From: Clostridioides difficile_A
Lineage (GTDB): Bacteria > Bacillota > Clostridia > Peptostreptococcales > Peptostreptococcaceae
NCBI GenBank assembly: GCA_945909635.1
Contig: OX246690.1
Location: forward strand, 3,782,001-3,846,000
Direction of reading: 5' to 3'
DNA: 64,000 bases
The notes under the pieces were generated by a model. The model was not told where the DNA came from. It did not search any database and saw only the letters and a program-made list of their open reading frames with translations. This document shows, in pieces, positions 37,350 to 45,857 of the stretch. The translations under genes were made by a program, and so were the position numbers. Numbering within the stretch: position 1 is the first letter of the stretch; the number at the start of each line of letters is the position of its first letter.

Positions 37350-37934
37350 TTATAGTTTAAATCCCATAGCTAGTTTAACAGTCTCCATTTGTTCTCTGGA
37401 TGTCAACATTTCCAAAAGTTTAAAAGCTACATGTGGAGCAGTTTCTGGACAATATGAAGTTATAATATTTTTATCTACAACAATTGGTTCATTAATTACA
37501 TTTACATCAAATTCGCTTAACTGTCTTTGCCTTTGACCATTTTTCAAATTATATGTAGTAGCTTTACGATTTTTTAAAACTCCACTTTTACCAACTGGTA
37601 ATGCCGCCACACAAATAGACGCAATTATCTTTTCTTTTGAATCAAACTCTCTTATTAAGTTTAAAAAAGACATATCATATGCCTCTTCATAAAATCCAAA
37701 CTCTTCAAAACCTCCAGGAATAGCAAGAGCATCATAATTATCAACACATACTTCTTCTATGGTCTTATCAACAAGTACTGGAATATTAAATGTACTTATA
37801 ACCTTCTTTTTAAAGCCACAAGTTACTACATCGATATCACAACCATAATCATTACGAGCCCATCCCATAACATCTATAAATACGCTAAATTCCATAGTTT
37901 CAAAACCTTTTGCTAAAAAAACTAAAATTTTCAT
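37350..37934 (-). CDS. DJ-1/PfpI family protein
   Basis: The 194-residue protein has the DJ-1/PfpI fold: KILVFLAKGFETMEF at the start, the nucleophile-elbow cysteine in IASICVAALPVG (near residue 100) and the DALAIPGG motif near 71. Members act as glyoxalases, chaperones or deglycases; the natural role here is unknown. AGGAGG ribosome site. It is transcribed toward the HxlR gene (convergent) and downstream of the Lrp-like gene on the same strand. Confidence 0.88.
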   Translation of the reverse strand: MKILVFLAKGFETMEFSVFIDVMGWARNDYGCDIDVVTCGFKKKVISTFNIPVLVDKTIEEVCVDNYDALAIPGGFEEFGFYEEAYDMSFLNLIREFDSKEKIIASICVAALPVGKSGVLKNRKATTYNLKNGQRQRQLSEFDVNVINEPIVVDKNIITSYCPETAPHVAFKLLEMLTSREQMETVKLAMGFKL

Positions 37935-38006
37935 ATTATATTTTCCTCCTAAAATTTAGTTGAAATAAAGATAAGTAATATACTTAATATTTAGCTACTA
38001 ATATAT

Positions 38007-38462
38007 TTAAAAAATATTTTTACATGTATTAATTTCTTCTTTAATTGTAGATAGAACAATAGTTGTATTAGCTTTCTGAATTCCCTTGATTCTTTTTAAT
38101 GTAACAGATATAAATTCTTCAAGGTCACTTGTATCTTCTGCTAATACTTTTATCAAATAATCATACTCTCCTGAAATATGATGACATTCCAATACAGTCT
38201 CATGTTTCAATATAGCTTGCTTAAAATCTTCCATACTTTCAGATAAATCAGTATTGATAAATATAAAAGCTAAAAGTTTATATTTTGTTTTTTCTCGATT
38301 GATTTGGATAGTATACTTTTGAATTATATTTGACTGCTCAATTTTCTTTATGCGTTCTGATACTGCTGGTATTGATAAATTGACTTGTCTGCTTATTTCA
38401 GAAGTTGAGGCTCTACTATTCTTCTTTAGAGAATTAATTATTTTTAAATCTATCTTATCTAT
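38007..38462 (-). CDS. Lrp/AsnC-family regulator with apparent ATA start codon
   Basis: A continuous frame encodes a full 151-residue Lrp/AsnC protein: HTH (LKIINSLKKNSRASTSEIS then VNLSIPAVSERIKKIE) and the RAM ligand domain (LECHHISGEYDYLIKVL). The codon at the expected start, nine bases after GGAGGTGAG, is ATA (38460-38462), not ATG, GTG or TTG; the first in-frame ATG is at 38234, which would remove the DNA-binding domain. Either it initiates at AUA, or the gene is weakened by a start-codon mutation. Coding integrity is otherwise complete. Homologue of amino-acid-responsive regulators. Confidence 0.82.
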   Translation of the reverse strand: MDKIDLKIINSLKKNSRASTSEISRQVNLSIPAVSERIKKIEQSNIIQKYTIQINREKTKYKLLAFIFINTDLSESMEDFKQAILKHETVLECHHISGEYDYLIKVLAEDTSDLEEFISVTLKRIKGIQKANTTIVLSTIKEEINTCKNIF

Positions 38463-38686
38463 CGCTACTCACCTCCTTAATTATTTAGTATAATTCTAAC
38501 TAATAAGTTATATTAAGTAAATAATTTTGATTATTTCAATAAAATTTAATATAATTATATTATTTCACCTTAAAATTTAAGTTTTTTCAAAGTAAATCAT
38601 ATATTATACCTAAGATTATCTAAGATTTAATTAATGTTATTATTTTTGTTATTCATAATATATTACTTATTTTTACAATAATAAAA

Positions 38687-38715
38687 AGCACTTCATAATT
38701 TATGAAGTGCCTTTA
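38687..38715 (-). terminator. Terminator of the EAL-protein gene
   Basis: GCACTTCATAA and TTATGAAGTGC form perfect 11-bp arms with a one-base gap, followed on the minus strand by TTTTTATT. Apart from this the 38463-38820 interval holds no recognised element. Confidence 0.8.
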
Positions 38716-38820
38716 CTATACATTTAACTTTTTCATTCATTTATATATGTCATACACAAATATTTTATTTATTATAATCTTTAATATACTACTATAACAA
38801 CTTAAATACTTATACAATTT

Positions 38821-41691
38821 CTATATATCTTTAGACTTCTCCACCTTCTGAACAAACATATCCTTTGGCATAGGTTTAGCATACAAATACCCCTGTGCAT
38901 AATAACAATTAATACTCATTAAAAACTCTGCCTGTTCTATATTTTCAACACCTTCACAAATCACTTCTAACCCTAAGTCATTTGCCATCTCAACTACTTT
39001 ACTTATAATCTTCCCTTCCCCTTTAGAATTATCTAATAGAGATTTATCTATTTTTAGAATGTCTACAGAAACCTGATTTAGAAGATTCAAAGAAGAGTAA
39101 CCTGAACCAAAGTCATCAACAGAAATAAAAAATCCAAGCTCTTTAATCTTTTTTATCATATCATTTGATATACTATCATTTTCAAACAAACTTTCAGTTA
39201 TCTCAAGTTCAATTATATTTCTAGGTATATTATATTTAACAAGTAGATTTTGTAATCTATTTATATAATCTTTTCTTTGAAAATGTGCTCTTGATTGATT
39301 TACAGAAATTGAAATTGGTTTAATTCCAGAATCCATCCAAAAACGAGTCAATCTACATACTTTATCCAACACAAAAAAATCAACATCTATAATTCCACCA
39401 CTCTTTTCAAGTATAGGAATAAATTCTCCTGGATTCATAAAACCAAGTTCTTTATGATTCCACCTAACAAGTGCTTCTGCTCCAATAATTTTATTTGTTC
39501 TCATATCAAATTTAGGTTGATAATAAACTTGGAACTCCTCTTTTTCTAATGCATAATCTATCCTATCAACAATCTCTTTTTCTTTTTTAAGATTTTCTCT
39601 AAGTGACTCATCAAAATAGACTATAGAATAGTTACTTTCCTTTGATTTTCTTCTAGCAATTTCGGCATAATCTATCGCCTTAGTTACAGGAATATTCTCA
39701 GTTTCAATATTGTATACTCCAAAGTTAGGTTTGACTTTAATACTAAAACCTTTCACTTCAAAATATGATATATTTTCATTTATATTATTAAGAACTAGTT
39801 CCAAATCCTTTTTAAACTCATATGGTAAAAGAAAAAGGAAATGGTCTGCTTTTACATGAGCTAATAAGGCTGTATCACCTATAATTCTTTTTAAAACTGA
39901 AACTATTTCTTTTATGATTATATCTCCAGAATCTCTACCATAATTCTCATTTATCACAGCAAATTTCTTTATATCAAAAGCAACCAATGCATAATACTTT
40001 TCTTTATGTTTCTCTAAAATTTTTGTTGTTTCTTTTTCAAATCCGTTATAATTCCAAATTCCATTAATTGTATCTTTAAATGCTAAATCAAAAATATGTA
40101 CTGAGTGTCTTCTATTAATTGCAATTATATAAAAAAGCACTGCTATTATAATTAAGAAAAAGCAAAAAGAAACTAAGACAGTCTGAACTGGATGCTGGTG
40201 TACAAATTGAGACAAGCTAGTATCATAATTTTGAAACATTGTATGCTTTGCAATAATTTCAGAACACTCCTCCTTATTAAGTGAATTTATTCTTTTATCC
40301 AAAATAGAATATAATACTTGATTTGTATCTTGGTTAACACCTAAAGATATATTAGTTTTATAATCAGTAACTAAAATTGCTTTTAAGTTATTATAATCTT
40401 TTTGTATATAATTTTCAGCAGAATATGTATTTATAAATGCTACATCTGCATCGCCTCTTTCTACTGCATTTATAGCTAAATCTTCAGATTTATAACTTTT
40501 AATCTTTGCTTTTTCATAACGTTTTTTGATATACTCATCATTAAATTTGTCATTGTCTACAACAGCAATATCATTAAATTCAGTATTCCTATAATTCTTA
40601 GCTATTGTACTGTAATTCAATTCCATATAAGGAGATGTAATCTTTATTCCATTCTGTTCTGCCCATCCATAATCAGAATTAAAAAAGCATATTACATCTG
40701 CTTTTCCCTCTTTTAACATATTAATTGACTCTTTATATGAGTTGGTTTCTATATAATCTATATTCAAACCAAGGTCTTTAACAATTAAATTAAACATATC
40801 TGATATTATACCATTAAATTTTCCATTATCTAAATACGATAGTGGATATGATTCTGGCATACTAACTACACGTATACTATTATTTCTTTTTAGATAATTA
40901 TGTTCCTCTTTAGAAAGAATAAACTCATTTTGATTACTAGATTGATAATACTTACTATACAAATTAAACTTATATGCAGGATTATCCATTTCTATATTTT
41001 CTAGAGCGTTATTAACTTCTTGTAATAGTTGAGTATTACCTTTTTTTACAATACAATAAAATGAAGAAGGAGAAAATTGAGCAATTACACTTTCATTTTT
41101 AGCCTTTCTTAAACTACTAGTTAATATAGCATCTACTTTTCCACTTTCCAATGCACTTTCTAATTCTTCTTGGTTCTTGAAATATTTAGATGTATAATTA
41201 AAATTCTTTTCGTTTGCAAATTTTTTTAAATCTTCATTTCTACTATTACTATCAAGTAACCCAATCACTATTCCATTAAAATTTTTATAGTCATTTGGTA
41301 AATATTTTGAATTTCCACGTTTTACTGTAATGCGTGCATAACTACTTCCCATAGGCAATTCTGAAAAGTCAAATTTTTCTGCACGCTCTTTTGTATACTG
41401 TGCAGATGTAAGCAAATCAATCTGACCATTTTCTAACATGGCTTGACATTCTTCCCATGTACCAGATACATATTCATATGTCCAGCCAGTATGCTTTGCA
41501 ATCTCATGAAGATACTCATATCCATACCCACTTCTATTTCCAGTTTCATTATACTCATGATACCCTTCAAACTCAAAAAAACCTACTTTTACAACACGTT
41601 TTTCTGACGTAGCAATTGCTTGTATTGGGAGATACATAAATACTATATAGCTAATTAAAGACATTATAAAAACAATTCTTTTAATCGACAC
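38821..41691 (-). CDS. Membrane c-di-GMP phosphodiesterase: two solute-binding domains, degenerate GGDEF, EAL
   Basis: The 956-residue protein: signal/first membrane segment (about 7-24), two tandem family 3 solute-binding-protein domains outside the cell (about 32-255 and 268-495), a membrane helix (about 508-530), a degenerate GGDEF domain with KADHF in place of GGDEF (about 545-690), and an EAL domain with EALVRW, DDFGSGYSS, KIDKSLL and EGVE all intact (about 700-945). It should sense amino acids or similar ligands and hydrolyse c-di-GMP. Begins with GTG. It stands alone with its own palindromic upstream element. Confidence 0.92.
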   Translation of the reverse strand: MSIKRIVFIMSLISYIVFMYLPIQAIATSEKRVVKVGFFEFEGYHEYNETGNRSGYGYEYLHEIAKHTGWTYEYVSGTWEECQAMLENGQIDLLTSAQYTKERAEKFDFSELPMGSSYARITVKRGNSKYLPNDYKNFNGIVIGLLDSNSRNEDLKKFANEKNFNYTSKYFKNQEELESALESGKVDAILTSSLRKAKNESVIAQFSPSSFYCIVKKGNTQLLQEVNNALENIEMDNPAYKFNLYSKYYQSSNQNEFILSKEEHNYLKRNNSIRVVSMPESYPLSYLDNGKFNGIISDMFNLIVKDLGLNIDYIETNSYKESINMLKEGKADVICFFNSDYGWAEQNGIKITSPYMELNYSTIAKNYRNTEFNDIAVVDNDKFNDEYIKKRYEKAKIKSYKSEDLAINAVERGDADVAFINTYSAENYIQKDYNNLKAILVTDYKTNISLGVNQDTNQVLYSILDKRINSLNKEECSEIIAKHTMFQNYDTSLSQFVHQHPVQTVLVSFCFFLIIIAVLFYIIAINRRHSVHIFDLAFKDTINGIWNYNGFEKETTKILEKHKEKYYALVAFDIKKFAVINENYGRDSGDIIIKEIVSVLKRIIGDTALLAHVKADHFLFLLPYEFKKDLELVLNNINENISYFEVKGFSIKVKPNFGVYNIETENIPVTKAIDYAEIARRKSKESNYSIVYFDESLRENLKKEKEIVDRIDYALEKEEFQVYYQPKFDMRTNKIIGAEALVRWNHKELGFMNPGEFIPILEKSGGIIDVDFFVLDKVCRLTRFWMDSGIKPISISVNQSRAHFQRKDYINRLQNLLVKYNIPRNIIELEITESLFENDSISNDMIKKIKELGFFISVDDFGSGYSSLNLLNQVSVDILKIDKSLLDNSKGEGKIISKVVEMANDLGLEVICEGVENIEQAEFLMSINCYYAQGYLYAKPMPKDMFVQKVEKSKDI

Positions 41692-41792
41692 AAACCTGAT
41701 TCCCCCCTTTATAAAAGTCTTTATTGAAATTGCTTGTGATTATTTTCATAATAATACCTATCTATACTCTCTCACTAATTATATTATATTCA

Positions 41793-41834
41793 AAGTATAC
41801 TTGTTTATATAATCATATATAAACAAGTATACTT
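41793..41834. repeat. Perfect 18/19-bp palindrome upstream of the EAL gene
   Basis: Left arm 41793-41810 and right arm 41817-41834 are exact complements; each contains the smaller palindrome AAGTATACTT, with a third related copy (TGTATACTT) near 41855. Possible operator array about 100 bp upstream of the EAL gene start. The rest of 41835-42180 shows no recognised feature. Confidence 0.6.
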
Positions 41835-42180
41835 AATGATTAATTTAAATGTATACTTTCTATATAAAGTTTACATTTATTTTATTTCCAACAATTATAT
41901 ATGTATATTAGCACATACTTGAAAATTCAACAATAGTATTCAGCCAGTTCTACAGGTTATAATATTTCACAAAGATAGTAAAACTATATCAAAATTATAG
42001 AGCCAATAGCCTTAATTATATTCATAGATTATACAATTTTATCAGAAATAAATTTTTACATAACTTTGTTTAAAAAAGGCATATATTAAAGGTACTTGTA
42101 ATTCTACAAATACAAGATTTGGAACAATAATTTTGTCAAAAGAATATAATATATTGGTTGTGTATGTAGTTTTTCATGTA

Positions 42181-42209
42181 TTGACAAATAGTTTTTTATG
42201 TATTATAAT
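42181..42209 (+). promoter_or_regulatory. Consensus sigma-A promoter of the M-box/mgtA unit
   Basis: TTGACA (42181-42186) and TATAAT (42204-42209), both perfect consensus hexamers, are 17 bp apart and lie just upstream of the M-box aptamer. Confidence 0.85.
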
Positions 42210-42222
42210 CTCATATAAATTA

Positions 42223-42385
42223 AATATCTCGGTAGGTGAGGCTACCATAGGGATACGGGTTGCTGCCGCAAAATAGTGGAGACACTATGAGAAGGTCAAC
42301 AGTCTATGTCGATTCCAAGGCATAATCTAATGCAATTTCATTGCCCTATGAAGTTAAAGCTTGAACGATGATTAAATATTTTTAC
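42223..42385 (+). promoter_or_regulatory. M-box (ykoK leader) Mg2+ riboswitch
   Basis: Conserved M-box blocks in order: GGTAGGTGAGGCT, GATACGGGT, GCTGCCGCAAAA, GGAGACACTATGAGAAGGTC, AACAG, ATCGA-like GTCGA, a GCCCTATG segment and AAAGCTTGAACGATGATT at the 3' side. Promoter upstream, intrinsic terminator downstream and a Mg2+ transporting ATPase beyond. High Mg2+ should favour termination. Confidence 0.93.
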
Positions 42386-42442
42386 TGTATTATAAATATA
42401 CTTAGGTTTTCTATGCCTTGGTTGTTTTTATTATAGGTTTAA

Positions 42443-42482
42443 TTCCCTTGTCATTGTTTATGCTTTGATAAGGGATTTTTTA
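42443..42482 (+). terminator. Terminator hairpin of the M-box expression platform
   Basis: TCCCTTGTCA (42444-42453) pairs with TGATAAGGGA (42466-42475) with one G-U, followed by TTTTTT. Confidence 0.85.
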
Positions 42483-42528
42483 ATGCTTATTTTAGATTTA
42501 TATATTTTGAATTTTGGAGGTGAGAAGA

Positions 42529-42633
42529 ATGGACGCAGGAAGTAGTAATAACATAAGCTCTGTTGAGCGAAGTAGTCACTTATTTGAAGAATTGTACTAT
42601 TTTGTACATCTTATTTCTTCTCCCTATTTTTAA
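42529..42633 (+). CDS. 34-codon leader ORF between the M-box terminator and mgtA
   Basis: ATG at 42529 has a very strong GGAGGTGAG site 5-9 bases upstream and opens a 34-codon frame beginning MDAGSSNNISSVERSS and ending in SSPYF. No domain is recognised. Its first third lies in one arm of a long-range inverted repeat (42537-42563 with 42663-42685), so translation could change folding ahead of mgtA, in the manner of leader peptides found ahead of other Mg2+ transporter genes. That it is translated is inferred only from the ribosome site. Confidence 0.5.
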   Translation: MDAGSSNNISSVERSSHLFEELYYFVHLISSPYF

Positions 42634-42685
42634 TAAATTTAAAACTAGTGATGTTTTTCGTCACAGGCTTATGTCTTTACTTCCT
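42537..42685 (+). repeat. Long-range inverted repeat bracketing the mgtA leader ORF
   Basis: AGGAAGTA...ACATAAGC...TGT at 42537-42563 is complementary to ACAGGCTTATGT..TTACTTCCT at 42663-42685 (two 8-bp helices plus a short extension). The second arm ends about 26 bases before the mgtA ribosome site. Confidence 0.65.
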
Positions 42686-42724
42686 TATTTTAAAAATAGA
42701 TAAGTATTTAAGGAGGTCTCAGAC

Positions 42725-43999
42725 ATGATAAAAAAATTAAATAAAAAGTTTATTACACAAACTACATGTAATTCAACTTCAAAAGAAGATATACTTGATT
42801 CAGCTATAATGAACGACTCTATTTTATTAAATGAATATAGAAATTCTTATAGTGGTTACTCTGAAAAAATGGTTAATATAATGAGAAACAAGTATGGTAG
42901 TAATGAAATCACTCAAAAATCTAGTAACTCAATGATAAAAAAATTTGTCAAAGCTTTTATAAACCCATTCACTATTGTACTTCTTATTTTAGCTATAATT
43001 TCTTTTATCACAGATGTTATTTTAGCAAATCCAACTGATAAAAACGCAACTACAGTCATTATCGTATTGACAATGGTAACTATAAGTGGATTGCTACAAT
43101 TTATTCAAGAATCTCGTTCTGGCAAAGCGGCACAAGCCCTAAGTGATATGGTAAATACCACTATATCAGTTATGCGTGATTCTAAAGGATTAATAGAAAT
43201 ACCACTAAGAGAAGTTGTTGTAGGAGATATTATTCATATCGCTGCTGGTGATATGATTCCAGCTGATGTACGTATATTACAATGCAAAGATTTATTTGTT
43301 AGTCAATCTTCTCTTACGGGAGAAAGTGAGCCAATAGAAAAATTTTCTGATGTCTACAAAGGAACTACCAATAACATACTTGATTTAGATAATATTGCAT
43401 TTATGGGTAGTAACATAATTAGTGGCTCAGCCATAGCTATTGTTATTTCAGTAGGTGATTGTACTATATTTGGTTCTATGGCTCAACAAATAACAAGCAA
43501 AAAAACTGTAACAGGTTTTGAAAAGGGTGTTAACTCAGTTTCATGGCTACTTATAAGATTTATGTTTATTATGGTTCCAATAGTTCTCTTTGTAAATGGC
43601 TTTACAAAAGGTAGTTGGATGGAAGCTTTTTTGTTTGCACTTTCAATAGCTGTTGGACTTACACCAGAGATGTTACCAATGTTAGTATCTGCTAACCTTG
43701 CTAAAGGAGCAGTTGCTATGTCAAAGAAGAAAGTTATTGTTAAAGATTTAGGCTCTATACAAAACTTTGGTGCTATGGACATACTTTGCACTGATAAAAC
43801 TGGGACTTTGACTAAAGACAAAGTAGTTTTAGAGTATTCTCTTGATATTCATGGAAAAGAAGATAAACGAATTCTTCGACATGCATTTTTAAATAGTTAT
43901 CATCAAACAGGACTTAAAAATCTTATGGATATAGCTATTATTAACCATGCAAATGATAATGGTATGCAAGAACTTTGGAGAGATTATACAAAAATTGAT
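42725..43999 (+). CDS. mgtA: Mg2+-transporting P-type ATPase MgtA, 5' exon (split by IStron 1)
   Basis: The first 425 codons of a P3B-type Mg2+ importer: cytoplasmic N-terminal extension, M1-M2, the actuator domain with TGESEP, M3-M4 and the phosphorylation site DKTGTLT near residue 359, then the start of the nucleotide-binding domain (AFLNSYHQTGLKNLMD). It ends with TTGAT at 43995-43999, after which the IStron starts; unspliced translation would hit TAA within two codons. Joined to the exon starting 45858, the frame continues exactly as in MgtA (KID-EIPFDFNRRRMS). AAGGAGGTC ribosome site. Transcription is under the M-box Mg2+ riboswitch. Confidence 0.92.
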
Positions 44000-44460
44000 T
44001 AAAAAATAGCTACGCACACTCGTGACTTTAGTCGTGAGTTAGTAGCTAAAATAGTCAGCATATAGGGAAACTTATATGTAGAGATAGGATAGAACCTATC
44101 CAATACTACTTGAATTGCTGGAAACCCCTAAAGCTAACCAAACTAAAACATAAGGATGAAATAAACCTAAGTGTGAAAGTTACGAAAGTAGAAAAAATTG
44201 GTTAGATGGTATAAGGTTAAACCCTAAGTACTTTAAAATGGGCAATCAGCAGGTAAGCTCCGAATAGGAGAAACTTCAACGACTATTCCTCTTGAGGGAA
44301 GTACACTACAAGCTATTGGTAGTGGAAGTGGGTAGGCCTTAACAGATAATGCTGAAGGATAAGATATAGTCTGTGCTTACATGAAAGTGTAAGAAGTTCA
44401 TAAGAGAACTGCATAGGTAGTAGCGAACTTATGTGAACGACAACCTCAAAAATGATAAAA
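44000..44460 (+). ncRNA. Group I intron catalytic core of IStron 1
   Basis: Conserved elements appear in order: P (AATTGCTGGAAA, 44113-44124), Q (AATCAGCAGGTA, 44244-44255), R (CTTCAACGACTA, 44274-44285) and S (AAGATATAGTC, 44361-44371). The 5' splice site follows U of TTGAT and the intron ends in G (45857), as group I introns require. Confidence 0.9.
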
Positions 44461-44630
44461 GTTAGGACTTACGGTTCTTAAATATGTTATTTAGAAATAA
44501 ATATAAAACCTTCGAAATAATTGTTTTAGATAGTTACGTTTGTTAATATTATAATGAGTGATGAAAAATAGAAGTTACTCAGATATGTATATTAATAATC
44601 ATAAAAAACAATTAAAGTGAGGTGATAGTA

Positions 44631-45731
44631 GTGGAAAAAGCATATAAGTTTAGAATGTATCCAAATAAAAAGCAACAAGAGTTAATTAACAAAACTTTTG
44701 GATGTTGTAGATTTGTATATAATAAATATCTTGCTAAAAAAATAGAAGTTTATGAAAATGATAAAGAAACTTTTACTTATAAACAGTGCAGTTCTGATTT
44801 GACCAATTTAAAAAAAGGATTAAAGTGGCTTAAAGAACCTGATAAATTTTCACTACAAAACACCTTAAAAGATTTAGAAAACGCATATAAAAAATTCTTT
44901 AAGGAAAATACAGGGTTTCCTAAATTTAAATCAAAGAAAACTAATAGATTTTCATATAGAACTAACTTTACAAATGGAAATATTCTGTACCTTAGTCAAT
45001 ATATAAAATTACCTAAACTTGGTATGGTTAAAGTAAGGGATAAACAAGTACCTCAAGGTAGAATACTTAATGCTACAGTGTCCAAAGAACCAAGTGGTAA
45101 ATATTATGTATCATTATGTTGTACTGATATAGATATTAAAGCATTTGAAAATACTAATAATCAGATAGGTTTAGATTTAGGAATTAAAGAATTTTGTATC
45201 TCAAGTTGTGGAGACTTTATAGAAAATCCTAAGTATCTTAAGAAGTCATTAAACAAACTTGCTAAATTACAAAGAGAATTATCGAGAAAAACAATTGGTA
45301 GTTTAAATAGAAATAAAGCAAGGTTAAAAGTTGCAAGACTTCAAGAACATATAGCTAATCAAAGGAAGGATTTTCTACAAAAACTATCTACTAAATTAAT
45401 ACGAGAGAATGATATTATTTGCATAGAAGATTTACAAGTAAAAAATATGACTAAAAATCGTAAATTATCTCGCTTAATTTCTGATGTGTCATGGTCAGAA
45501 TTTGTTCGTCAATTAGAATACAAGGCTAATTGGTATGGTAGACAAATTGTAAAGGTAGGTAAATTCTTTGCAAGTTCACAAATATGCAATAAATGTGGGT
45601 ACAAAAACGAGGAAATGAAGAATTTAAGTATAAGAGAATGGATTTGTCCTTGTTGTAATGTAACTCACGATAGAGACATAAATGCGAGTATAAATATACT
45701 AAAAGAAGGATTAAGACTAATAACAGTTTAA
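44631..45731 (+). CDS. tnpB: TnpB RNA-guided nuclease of IStron 1
   Basis: The 366-residue IS605-family TnpB has the three RuvC acidic residues in GLDLGIKEF, CIEDLQVKNM and HDRDINASINI, and a C4 zinc finger (CNKCGY...CPCC), all intact. The frame opens at GTG 44622, but GAGGTG at 44619-44624 is the ribosome site for the GTG at 44631. TnpB uses a right-end RNA to cut DNA next to a TAM, here expected to be TTGAT, thus protecting the element from loss. It is about 96% identical to the copy at 53353-54453. Confidence 0.95.
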   Translation: MEKAYKFRMYPNKKQQELINKTFGCCRFVYNKYLAKKIEVYENDKETFTYKQCSSDLTNLKKGLKWLKEPDKFSLQNTLKDLENAYKKFFKENTGFPKFKSKKTNRFSYRTNFTNGNILYLSQYIKLPKLGMVKVRDKQVPQGRILNATVSKEPSGKYYVSLCCTDIDIKAFENTNNQIGLDLGIKEFCISSCGDFIENPKYLKKSLNKLAKLQRELSRKTIGSLNRNKARLKVARLQEHIANQRKDFLQKLSTKLIRENDIICIEDLQVKNMTKNRKLSRLISDVSWSEFVRQLEYKANWYGRQIVKVGKFFASSQICNKCGYKNEEMKNLSIREWICPCCNVTHDRDINASINILKEGLRLITV

Positions 45732-45857
45732 AATAGATAACGTATGTAAGAACCGTAGGAACTACGGGGATAGCCTGTGGAGAATTGGTAAGACATATTT
45801 TAGTATGCGAAATTCTATGAAACAGGAACCCTGTGACTTTAGTCATGGGAGGTTCAG
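45732..45857 (+). ncRNA. Right-end / omega-RNA scaffold region of IStron 1
   Basis: After the tnpB stop, 126 bases conserved between both copies contain hairpins (ACCGTAGGAACTACGG; CCCTGTGACTTTAGTCATGGG) and end at the 3' splice site. By analogy with IS605 elements this is the guide-RNA scaffold, with the following exon bases (45858 onward) as guide. The RNA may begin inside tnpB; the 5' boundary is unknown. Confidence 0.65.

Larger units (their letters stand above)
44000..45857 (+). mobile_element. IStron 1 (CdISt1 type): group I intron plus tnpB, inserted in mgtA after TTGAT
   Basis: The 1858-bp element starts TAAAAAATAGC right after TTGAT and ends GGAGGTTCAG. The left part carries group I core motifs; the right part carries an intact tnpB and the right-end hairpin region. 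No tnpA-like gene is present, so the element cannot transpose by itself unless a TnpA is supplied in trans. A second copy of 1911 bp with the same ends lies at 53227-55137 on the other strand. Precise removal restores the host frame. Confidence 0.95.

Noticed and set aside
41793..41834. Invertible phase-variation switch at the palindrome upstream of the EAL gene
   Set aside because: The arms are only 4-6 bases apart; C. difficile switches have short repeats flanking a 100-200 bp invertible segment.
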